64,000 bases of DNA from Flavobacteriales bacterium (GTDB lineage: Bacteria; Bacteroidota; Bacteroidia; Flavobacteriales_D; Crocinitomicaceae). The stretch spans positions 60,252 through 124,251 of the forward strand of contig CANITF010000006.1 of NCBI GenBank assembly GCA_947470515.1, given 5' to 3'. This document shows, piece by piece, positions 57,753 through 64,000 of this stretch (positions are counted from its first letter, which is position 1; each line of letters begins with the position of its first letter). The notes below the pieces were generated by a model, which worked only from the letters and a program-made list of their open reading frames with translations, searched no databases and had not been told where the DNA came from. Position numbers and translations under genes: made by a program.

Positions 57753-59135
57753 TCACATATTTGCACTTATCTCAAAAAGCTCGGTATTATAGGCGTTGTC
57801 GATGCAAATACACTTAAATGAATTTTTTAAAATCGTTTTAAGGCTGTCATTATTTACCAGGACTTTGTCATTCACTGAAAGGGTTGAAATATCATACACA
57901 ATTTCAATTTTTTGTCCTTTTGCTGCTAATTTATATTTGTAAAACAACAAAGACCCATTCCATCCTTGGTGAAATACTTTTAATCCATTTAGAGATTCAT
58001 TCTTTTTGATTTTGTCAAAGAGATACATTTCTTTTGATTCTAATTTTATTTCACCGTCACTGATTGAATTTCCTTGTGACTTACTAAATTGAATTAAATA
58101 AGGATAGAGAAATAGGAGCGTTACAATCATGCTCTTTTTCAAAAAATTTAAATGCTTTTCTCCTTTTTTGATGTGTTGAACTAAATAATAAATTGGATAA
58201 GCCGCAATTAAAGCTAGATATGGAAATAGTGGCATATCGTACCAATCTAATTTGGTAACCGAAATCGTGATAATTATCAGATAAACGACAATAAACAAGA
58301 AGACTATTTTTAGAATGTTGGTATATTGATTTTCATCTTTAAAAAAGATAAATAAGGCACCTACAACAAAGAAAGACGACCAAATTGAAAACCTTAAATT
58401 GAACAAGTTATCTGCATAAAAGAAGGTTGATTGCGAATGATTTTCTACCACAGTTGTCATTCTTCCAGCATCTTTGAAAAAGACTTCATTTAAGTATCCA
58501 GGGGCATCTAATTCTCGCAAATACAGAAGACTTCCAATTGAAAAAACAAAAAACAGCATTCCTAAAATGAAATACCAATTTATAGTAAATGCCTTGAAGA
58601 ACTTTTTATAGATTAAAATCATAATATATGCTGGAATAAAAAGAAGTCCAGCGTATAATTTTACTGAAACAGCCAGTGTTATAAATAGGAAAAACAAAAT
58701 GATATTCCTTTTTTCCTTTGTGAGAATGAATTCAATAAAATAGAGGTTTGCAATTAAAACAAATAAAGTAAGTAGTGAGTCTGAATCAGCTGTTCGGGCG
58801 GTATGATAATGAACGAATCCATAAGAAGTCAACAAAATTAATGCGGCAATCCATGCCCATAAATAATCAAAATGTTTGGCTGTAAATCTGAATAAAATCA
58901 AAACCGAACAGCAAGCCGCCATGGCTGATGGCAATCTTACAGCGAATTCAGTATATCCAAAACATTTTATACTTATGATTTGCAACCAACTGGTTAAAGG
59001 AGGTTTTGTATTGAAATAGTCAGGGGAATTATCAAAATACAAAGAAAACCATTTCCCATTGTGCATCATTTCATAGGAATTCACCGCAAACATGGATTCG
59101 TCCCACCATCTCATGTGAAAACTTCCCAATTTCAA
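57753..59135 (-). CDS. GT39/ArnT-like membrane glycosyltransferase, N-terminus probably out of frame (phase OFF)
   Basis: The product has the features of lipid-phosphate-sugar-dependent glycosyltransferases: the first-loop acidic motif MRWWDESMFA, the KPPLTSW motif, RLPSAMAA, and about nine membrane helices. The listed frame opens with a TTG at 59135, which would omit the first helix. Upstream codons in the same frame encode KVYLNYLLLILLIFPIVFLK, a proper first helix, and end upstream at a stop codon just beyond the repeat. The only nearby ATG (59231-59233) is out of frame because of a (GGAAA)7 repeat at 59187-59221. With six or nine copies a 491- or 496-residue protein would be encoded. It follows pgk and may be cotranscribed with it. 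Confidence 0.85.
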   Translation of the reverse strand: MKLGSFHMRWWDESMFAVNSYEMMHNGKWFSLYFDNSPDYFNTKPPLTSWLQIISIKCFGYTEFAVRLPSAMAACCSVLILFRFTAKHFDYLWAWIAALILLTSYGFVHYHTARTADSDSLLTLFVLIANLYFIEFILTKEKRNIILFFLFITLAVSVKLYAGLLFIPAYIMILIYKKFFKAFTINWYFILGMLFFVFSIGSLLYLRELDAPGYLNEVFFKDAGRMTTVVENHSQSTFFYADNLFNLRFSIWSSFFVVGALFIFFKDENQYTNILKIVFLFIVVYLIIITISVTKLDWYDMPLFPYLALIAAYPIYYLVQHIKKGEKHLNFLKKSMIVTLLFLYPYLIQFSKSQGNSISDGEIKLESKEMYLFDKIKKNESLNGLKVFHQGWNGSLLFYKYKLAAKGQKIEIVYDISTLSVNDKVLVNNDSLKTILKNSFKCICIDNAYNTELFEISANM

Positions 59136-59186
59136 GAAGACAATTGGAAAAATTAAAAGTATTAATAAAAGGTAATTAAGATAAAC

Positions 59187-59221
59187 TTTCCTTTCCTTTC
59201 CTTTCCTTTCCTTTCCTTTCC
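59187..59221 (-). repeat. Pentanucleotide repeat, 7 copies (GGAAA on the coding strand)
   Basis: Seven perfect copies of GGAAA on the minus strand lie between an ATG at 59233 and the codons of the first membrane helix of the glycosyltransferase. Each gain or loss of one unit shifts the reading frame. The repeat encodes GKERK in three-unit periods. Confidence 0.98.
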
Positions 59222-59230
59222 TAATGAAAT

Positions 59231-59233
59231 CAT
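59231..59233 (-). other. Candidate translation start for the glycosyltransferase in the ON phase
   Basis: ATG followed by ATT TCA TTA and then the repeat. In the present sequence this frame meets a TAA soon after the repeat, giving a 19-residue peptide. With 6 or 9 repeat units it joins the glycosyltransferase frame. Confidence 0.6.
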
Positions 59234-59288
59234 TTTAAAAATCGATTAGATGAAAGACAAGATAAAACAATTTTAATCAAAATACGAT

Positions 59289-60482
59289 TTATTCTCGAAT
59301 CGCCTTAATTCCAGGCAATTCAATTCCCTCCAAATATTCGAGCATTGCTCCACCACCAGTAGAAACATAGGAAACTTTATCAGCCAACTTGAATTTATTA
59401 ATTGCAGCAACAGAATCACCTCCGCCAATCAATGAAAAGGCACCTTTTGCTGTTGCTTCGACAATTGCATTAGCCACGTCTTTCGTTCCTTGTTGGAAAT
59501 TTTCCATTTCAAAAACACCCATTGGACCATTCCACAAGATCAATTTAGAATTTGCAATAATTTCTCTGCAGGCTTTTGAGGTTTCAGAACCTGTGTCTAA
59601 TCCCATCCAACCATCTGGAATTTCACCAATTGGAACTTCTTTTCGGTTCGCTTCATTGTCAAATTTATCTGCAATAATTGTATCAGTTGGAATGTACAAA
59701 TTCACACCTTTTGCTTTTGCCTCGGCAATTATTTTATTTGCCATGTCAATGTAGTCATCTTCAACGAGAGAATTTCCAACTTTTCCACCCATTGCTTTTA
59801 CAAACGTGTAAGCCATTCCCCCACCAACAATCAGGTTGTCTACTTTATCCAATAAACGCTCAATAATTGTAATTTTTGAAGAAACTTTTGCTCCTCCCAC
59901 AATTGCAGTTAATGGTTTTTCATCGCTGTTCAATACTTTATCAACACTTTTTATTTCTGCTTCTAACAACAATCCAAACATTTTGTCATTTGGGAAAAAC
60001 TTCGCAATAACAGTTGTACTTGCATGTGCTCTGTGAGCCGTTCCAAATGCATCATTTACATACACATCGCCGTGTTTTGCCAATTGCTCCGCAAAGCTTT
60101 CTGTTCCGGCTGTTTCTCTTTTGTGAAAACGAACATTTTCCAACATTAATACTTCACCTGGTTTCAAGTTAGCACTCATGGCTTCTGATTCTGGTCCAAT
60201 ACAATCTTCTGAAAATTGAACAGGAACACCCAATAAATCGGATGTATGTTTCACAATATGACGCAACGAAAAGCGGTTTTCAGAACCATCTTTTGGTCGG
60301 CCTAAATGCGACATGATCACCACACTTCCTCCATTTTTCAATATATATTGAATTGTCGGCAAAGCCGCACGAATGCGTGTATCATCCGTAATTTCCAATG
60401 TTTCTTTGTCCAAAGGAACGTTAAAATCTACGCGAATAAGGGCTCTTTTTCCTGAGAAATCGTATGTGTGAAAGTCTGACAT
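59289..60482 (-). CDS. pgk: Phosphoglycerate kinase
   Basis: Glycolytic enzyme that transfers phosphate between 1,3-bisphosphoglycerate and ADP. The 397-residue protein begins [23 protein letters not shown] and has the conserved [30 protein letters not shown] and the C-terminal [13 protein letters not shown] motifs. The start is placed at 60482, since a -7 element lies at 60506-60513 and family members start here; a longer frame reaches 60548. Confidence 0.97.
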   Translation of the reverse strand: MSDFHTYDFSGKRALIRVDFNVPLDKETLEITDDTRIRAALPTIQYILKNGGSVVIMSHLGRPKDGSENRFSLRHIVKHTSDLLGVPVQFSEDCIGPESEAMSANLKPGEVLMLENVRFHKRETAGTESFAEQLAKHGDVYVNDAFGTAHRAHASTTVIAKFFPNDKMFGLLLEAEIKSVDKVLNSDEKPLTAIVGGAKVSSKITIIERLLDKVDNLIVGGGMAYTFVKAMGGKVGNSLVEDDYIDMANKIIAEAKAKGVNLYIPTDTIIADKFDNEANRKEVPIGEIPDGWMGLDTGSETSKACREIIANSKLILWNGPMGVFEMENFQQGTKDVANAIVEATAKGAFSLIGGGDSVAAINKFKLADKVSYVSTGGGAMLEYLEGIELPGIKAIRE

Positions 60483-60505
60483 TTTATAGTTTTTTAATCG
60501 AAATG

Positions 60506-60513
60506 CAAAGTTA
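60506..60513 (-). promoter_or_regulatory. Putative -7 element for pgk (TAACTTTG)
   Basis: Match to TAnnTTTG on the minus strand, 23 bases upstream of the pgk ATG. Confidence 0.5.
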
Positions 60514-60678
60514 ATTGAGAACATGGAAGTTGGAGCATCTACCATCATTTTTTTTAATTATTGAAGATATGAGAACTGAGAGCCGAGAATTAATTCTTTC
60601 AATTAAATTAATCTCTATTCTATCAACGAAGTGGTCTCGCTTCTCGCTTCTCAAAAAAAATTCCTAACTTCATCCTTC

Positions 60679-62067
60679 GTGTCAGATAATCGTCAAATAT
60701 TTACCTTAAAGCAAGTTGTTTCTTCTATCCGAAAAACGATTGAAGAACGCTATCAGCAAGCTTATTGGGTGAAAGCAGAGATGCATAAACTCAATTTATA
60801 TCCGAGTGGACACGCTTTTCCAGAACTGGTTCAAAAGGAAAATGACAAGATTGAAGCACAAATAAATGGTTCTATTTGGAATCATAATTTTCAACGTATC
60901 AATAAAAAATTCATAGAAGTTGTAAAAGAACCTTTGAAAGAAGGAACAACGTTGCTATTGCAAGTGAAAGTTACTTTTCATGAGACCTTTGGGTTGAGTT
61001 TGCAAATTCTGGACATTGATCCAAATTATTCGTTGGGTGAATTGCAACGCGAACGGGAAGAAACGCTGAAACGACTTCAAAAAGAAGGAATTATCAATTT
61101 AAACCAACGATTAGATTTCCCCTTATTACCCCAGCGCATTGCAATAATATCGGCTGACACCAGCAAAGGATTGTCTGATTTTATGAAAGTTTTGATTGGA
61201 AACGGTTGGAATTACACGTTTTTTACCATGCTATTTCATGGTTATTTACAAGGCGATGTTGCTGTTCCTTCGATCATCAAACAATTGAGTTTGATAGAAA
61301 AAGTAAAGGATCATTTTGATGTAGTTGTCATTGTGCGAGGTGGTGGTGGAGAAGTAGGACTTTCGTGCTACAACAATTATGACTTGTGTAAAGCGATAGC
61401 AACATTTCCATTACCTGTATTGACGGGAATTGGGCATTCAACCAACATGACTGTTGCCGAATTGGTTGCGTTTAGAAATGCCATTACACCAACAGAATTA
61501 GCAGACTTTTTATTGCAGACATTTCATGAATTTTCGGTTCCTGTTCAAGAAGCAAAAAAAGCAATTGTCTCTTATTCAAACAGGCTTTTAGAAGTCAACA
61601 AACAAGCTTTCACTTCAGAGACAAAACATTTTAAGAACAGCGCACAGTTGTATTTGAACATTTCTAAAAATAAACTTGTCAGTACGAGTCAAGAATTTAA
61701 GAATGAAGCCAAAACGTTGTTGAATAGCAGGCGAGAATTAATTAAATCGGCTCAAAAAGAAACAGTATCTCAATCAAAAAGACTTTTGAAGTTGGAATCT
61801 GAAAAAATTGAAACGGTTATTCATGATTTACCACATAAAATAATCCACCCAATCGATTTGCAAAAAAGGAACCTCTTTGAATTAGAAAACATGGTACGAT
61901 TACTTAATCCATTGAGTGTTTTAAAACGTGGTTATTCAATTACAACAGTAGATGGGAAAACAATAAATGGTGCGATGAGTGTCAAAGCTGGATCAATAAT
62001 CCACACAAAAACATTTGACTTAGAAATAGAATCAGAAATTAATAAAATTGAAGAATATGGCAAATGA
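60679..62067 (+). CDS. xseA: Exodeoxyribonuclease VII large subunit
   Basis: Nuclease subunit that cleaves single-stranded DNA. The 462-residue protein has an N-terminal OB-fold (FTLKQVVSSIRKTIEERYQQAYWVKAE), the catalytic domain with VVIVRGGGGEVGLSCYNNYDLCKAIATFPLPVLTGIGHSTNMTVAEL (about 220-275), and a long coiled-coil C-terminus. The start is a GTG at 60679 (MSDNRQIF), in line with the family; a GTG at 60631 gives a longer form. It overlaps xseB by 11 bases. Confidence 0.94.
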   Translation: MSDNRQIFTLKQVVSSIRKTIEERYQQAYWVKAEMHKLNLYPSGHAFPELVQKENDKIEAQINGSIWNHNFQRINKKFIEVVKEPLKEGTTLLLQVKVTFHETFGLSLQILDIDPNYSLGELQREREETLKRLQKEGIINLNQRLDFPLLPQRIAIISADTSKGLSDFMKVLIGNGWNYTFFTMLFHGYLQGDVAVPSIIKQLSLIEKVKDHFDVVVIVRGGGGEVGLSCYNNYDLCKAIATFPLPVLTGIGHSTNMTVAELVAFRNAITPTELADFLLQTFHEFSVPVQEAKKAIVSYSNRLLEVNKQAFTSETKHFKNSAQLYLNISKNKLVSTSQEFKNEAKTLLNSRRELIKSAQKETVSQSKRLLKLESEKIETVIHDLPHKIIHPIDLQKRNLFELENMVRLLNPLSVLKRGYSITTVDGKTINGAMSVKAGSIIHTKTFDLEIESEINKIEEYGK

Positions 62068-62254
62068 AATAAAATACACAGAAGCATTTGAAGAGTTACA
62101 GCAAATTGTGAGCGATATGGAAGATGGAGAAATCACTGTTGATGAACTTTCCATTAAAGTAAAGCGTGCAGCTGAATTGATCAAAATTTGCAAAAATAAA
62201 TTGACGGCGACAGAAGAAGATGTGAATCTGATTTTGAAGGAATTGGAAAATTAA
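62057..62254 (+). CDS. xseB: Exodeoxyribonuclease VII small subunit
   Basis: A 65-residue helical protein with the family pattern YTEAFEELQQIVSDMEDGEITVDELSIKVKRAAELIKICKNKL. It binds the coiled coil of XseA. The ATG lies within the end of xseA (11-base overlap), a usual arrangement. Confidence 0.93.
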   Translation: MANEIKYTEAFEELQQIVSDMEDGEITVDELSIKVKRAAELIKICKNKLTATEEDVNLILKELEN

Positions 62255-62406
62255 TAGTGATTGAAAGGATAAATCCTTGTGGACACAAAACCATATTATG
62301 AAATCAAACCGATCCCTGATATTTCCTAAATCGGTGAAAAAGAAGGAAAAGAGCACGTTGGATGTGATTTTATTAAAAATTGATTTACTTTTACCAAAAA
62401 ATTCCG

Positions 62407-63348
62407 TTGAAAAAGGTACAACTATTTTTTCTTCTTTTAGCTTGCTTGGCTTCCTGTACGAAAGAAGTTCAAATTGACATTCCAGGTTATGAAGAACAAT
62501 TAGTGGTAGACGGAAGAATTGAAACAGGTGGTTTTCCGATTGTCTTGCTTTCAAAATCTCAAAATGTTTATGCACCAACTGACGTAGAAGCATACATTTC
62601 TTCATTTATTTCAGACGCTCAAGTTTCCGTTAGTAATGGAAGTCAAACGGTGAGTCTTAGCCTCTTTACCTTGAGCTCTTTGCCTCTAGAAAGCCAAAAA
62701 ACGGTTGCTGAAATGCTAAAATTGAATTTAAATGAACTTCCATTCTTACCCATTCAAGTTTATTCAACCACGGATCAATCGATCAAAGGAGAAGTTGGAA
62801 AAACCTACAATTTACAAATTGGATATAACGGAAAAAGCTATGTTGGTTCGACGAGCTTATTGACTCCTGTTGCGCTGAATAATTTATATTGGAAAGCAGA
62901 TGAATCGAATGCTGAATACGGTTATTCATGGGCAAATTTGACGGACCCAGCAGGTGATTATAATGGCTATAAATGGGAGGCAAAGCGCATTAATATTACA
63001 TCTTCTGGTGCATACTTGGATGACCTCTACAAACGTGCGGGATATTTTGAAGACCGCTTTTTTGATGGATTAACCTTCGAGTTTGCTGTGGAAAATCCTC
63101 TAAAGCGAAAAGATACTACTCATTTAGAAGCCTATAAACGGTATTATCGGATTGGCGACACAGTTGTAATTAAACTTTCACGTTTGGATAAAGCAACCTA
63201 TGATTTCTTTTATAAAAAGTCTACCCAATTGGAAAATGGCGGAAATCCATTCGCAAGTCCAATAAATGTACCTACAAATATTCCAGGTGCGCTAGGAATT
63301 TGGGCGGGAATTTCTTCTTGGTACGATACCTTGGTGTGTCAACCTTAG
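62407..63348 (+). CDS. DUF4249-type lipoprotein
   Basis: A 313-residue lipoprotein. Starting at the TTG at 62407 gives MKKVQLFFLLLACLASC with a clean lipobox and Cys-17; the upstream frame from 62380 does not improve it. The mature protein starts VQIDIPGYEEQLVVDGRI, the usual DUF4249 opening, and contains the later YYRIGDTVVIKLSRLD and FASPINVPTNIPGALGIWAG motifs. These proteins usually accompany TonB-dependent receptors, but none is next to it here. Confidence 0.85.
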   Translation: MKKVQLFFLLLACLASCTKEVQIDIPGYEEQLVVDGRIETGGFPIVLLSKSQNVYAPTDVEAYISSFISDAQVSVSNGSQTVSLSLFTLSSLPLESQKTVAEMLKLNLNELPFLPIQVYSTTDQSIKGEVGKTYNLQIGYNGKSYVGSTSLLTPVALNNLYWKADESNAEYGYSWANLTDPAGDYNGYKWEAKRINITSSGAYLDDLYKRAGYFEDRFFDGLTFEFAVENPLKRKDTTHLEAYKRYYRIGDTVVIKLSRLDKATYDFFYKKSTQLENGGNPFASPINVPTNIPGALGIWAGISSWYDTLVCQP

Positions 63349-63398
63349 CTTATTCTTCCTTTAAAAGCACGTTCATATTGTGAATGATTGGAAACTTT

Positions 63399-63701
63399 CT
63401 AAATCGGTGGCTGAGCTTGTCGAAGCCCGGATTTTGAAAGCCTCACCAACTCCTCCAACTTCCCAGAAATCAAAGCTTCTTTTTTCGCTCTACTCCACTT
63501 TTGAATTTGTTTTTCCCTATAAAACGCAAGATCTAATCTTTTATATTCTTCAAAAAACACCAGTTCAACAGGTGCATGTTTCTTTGTGTAATTAGCTCCT
63601 TCACCCGATTGATGTTGCGCCAATCTAAGATCTAAATTGTTGGTGCTTCCTGTGTAATAACTTCCATTTGAACACCGCAACATATACATCCAACCTTTCA
63701 T
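63399..63701 (-). CDS. GIY-YIG nuclease-family protein
   Basis: A 100-residue protein with the GIY-YIG pattern: MYMLRCSNGSYYTGSTNNLDLRLAQH (the YYTG segment corresponds to YIG) and the Arg and Glu catalytic region in FYREKQIQKWSRAKKEALI. It belongs to the UPF0213/YhbQ-like group of small proteins of uncertain role. The last nine codons (SGLRQAQPP and the stop) are made from the intergenic palindrome at 63409-63427, so that tail is not part of the original fold. Confidence 0.88.
   Translation of the reverse strand: MKGWMYMLRCSNGSYYTGSTNNLDLRLAQHQSGEGANYTKKHAPVELVFFEEYKRLDLAFYREKQIQKWSRAKKEALISGKLEELVRLSKSGLRQAQPPI
63409..63427. repeat. Extragenic palindrome GGCTGAGCTTGTCGAAGCC
   Basis: A near-perfect inverted repeat of the same general form (CTGAG-TT-TCGAAG) as the palindromes at 25480-25788, here overlapping the 3' end of the GIY-YIG gene. 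Confidence 0.85.
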
Positions 63702-63709
63702 TTTTTGAA

Positions 63710-63734
63710 TTTTTCTTACTTAAGTTAAGAAAAA
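63710..63734. other. AT-rich imperfect hairpin in front of the GIY-YIG gene
   Basis: TTTTTCTT and AAGAAAAA flank the palindrome ACTTAAGT with one extra base. It could be a second, weaker terminator or a structured 5' region. Confidence 0.4.
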
Positions 63735-63771
63735 GGTTGAGGTATTCCATCAAGAAAAACATGTTTTTTAC

Positions 63772-63800
63772 AAAAAAAAAAAGACCACAAATTGTGACCT
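63772..63800 (-). terminator. Rho-independent terminator after the T9SS cargo gene
   Basis: A 7-pair stem with two G-U pairs (63794-63800 with 63782-63788) and a 5-base loop is followed on the minus strand by a run of 10-11 T residues. Confidence 0.75.
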
Positions 63801-63825
63801 CTTCCTATAAAACATTTTAAAAACC

Positions 63826-64000
63826 TTAATTCTTTACAATCCTTACTGGCATTTGCTCTTCTCCAACTTGCACTAAATAATTACCTGCTGCAAGTTTTGA
63901 AATATCTATAATTGTTGATATCCCTGTTAGTTTTCCTGCTAAAACTTTACGACCTTGTGAATCAAGTAAAAAATAATTTTCACTTATTTCTGATGGAGAA
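63826..64000 (-). CDS. C-terminal end of a T9SS type A cargo protein, 5' part beyond the window
   Basis: The frame entering from the right edge encodes 57 residues then a stop at 63826-63828. The sequence shows NYFLLDSQGRKVLAGKL, then IDISKLAAGNYLVQVGEEQ and a terminal PVRIVKN, which is the T9SS type A sorting domain (GxYxVxV with a basic end). The protein body is not visible. A terminator follows. Confidence 0.85.
   Translation of the reverse strand, partial: SPSEISENYFLLDSQGRKVLAGKLTGISTIIDISKLAAGNYLVQVGEEQMPVRIVKN

Noticed and set aside
60631..60678. Longer N-terminus for xseA from the GTG at 60631
   Set aside because: The family begins a few residues before FTLKQVV, which matches the GTG at 60679; the extra codons include an A8 run and show no conserved pattern.
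62255..62406. Short open frames between xseB and the DUF4249 gene
   Set aside because: The frames (for example 62277-62477) overlap the lipoprotein signal region and show no family pattern or start context.
62096..62605. Minus-strand open frame of 169 codons
   Set aside because: It lies across xseB and the DUF4249 lipoprotein gene, both well supported on the plus strand, and the product has a low-complexity, Phe-rich composition.

Overview
The window is low-GC chromosomal DNA from a member of the Bacteroidota, most likely order Flavobacteriales. A Crocinitomicaceae (Fluviicola-like) affiliation is my guess from gene content only. The reasons are a complete alternative complex III operon joined to cytochrome oxidase genes, PorP/SprF-family proteins, type A and type B type IX secretion (T9SS) sorting domains, and repeated -7 promoter elements of the Bacteroidota form TAnnTTTG. 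No rRNA, tRNA, CRISPR array, insertion sequence or prophage was seen. Most of the window is ordinary core genome.

Layout. 1-2310: a truncated Cys-containing protein of unknown function, divergent from an Rrf2-type Fe-S regulator and a cysteine-free DUF542-like protein; two similar 28-base motifs lie in the two intergenic gaps. 2319-4281: queG and ruvB. 4351-16118: an eight-gene respiratory operon (actABCDEF, then oxidase subunits II and I) ending in a strong terminator. 16381-21653: a SPOR-like protein, a flavoprotein, then rnpA, a C-terminal processing protease and an O-antigen ligase-like protein. 21661-25398: a CPA2 antiporter and an MgtE-type Mg transporter, divergently transcribed. 25399-25884: a gene-free repeat region with nested palindromes. 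25885-29204: a 2-hydroxyacid dehydrogenase, a probable membrane protein and cysS.

29411-40658 is a surface operon: two giant T9SS type B adhesin-like proteins, each followed by a PorP/SprF-type protein, then a TPR/PD40/OmpA protein. 40669-48139: a small YgjV-like membrane protein, aspS, a response regulator-histidine kinase-FIST sensory operon, and an acyl-CoA carboxyltransferase. 48302-55697: a lipocalin-like lipoprotein, and the MoxR-DUF58-DUF4350-DUF4129-SpoIIM cluster. 55698-57575: an ECF sigma/anti-sigma pair bracketed by heptanucleotide tandem arrays. 57753-63701: a GT39-type glycosyltransferase, pgk, xseA-xseB, a DUF4249 lipoprotein and a GIY-YIG protein. The right edge holds the tail of a T9SS type A cargo protein.

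The most notable observation is at the 5' end of the glycosyltransferase gene (57753-59233). The only nearby ATG is separated from the frame encoding the first membrane helix by seven copies of the pentanucleotide GGAAA on the coding strand. Seven copies put the ATG out of frame, whereas six or nine would restore a full-length protein. This is the architecture of a phase-variable gene captured in the OFF state.
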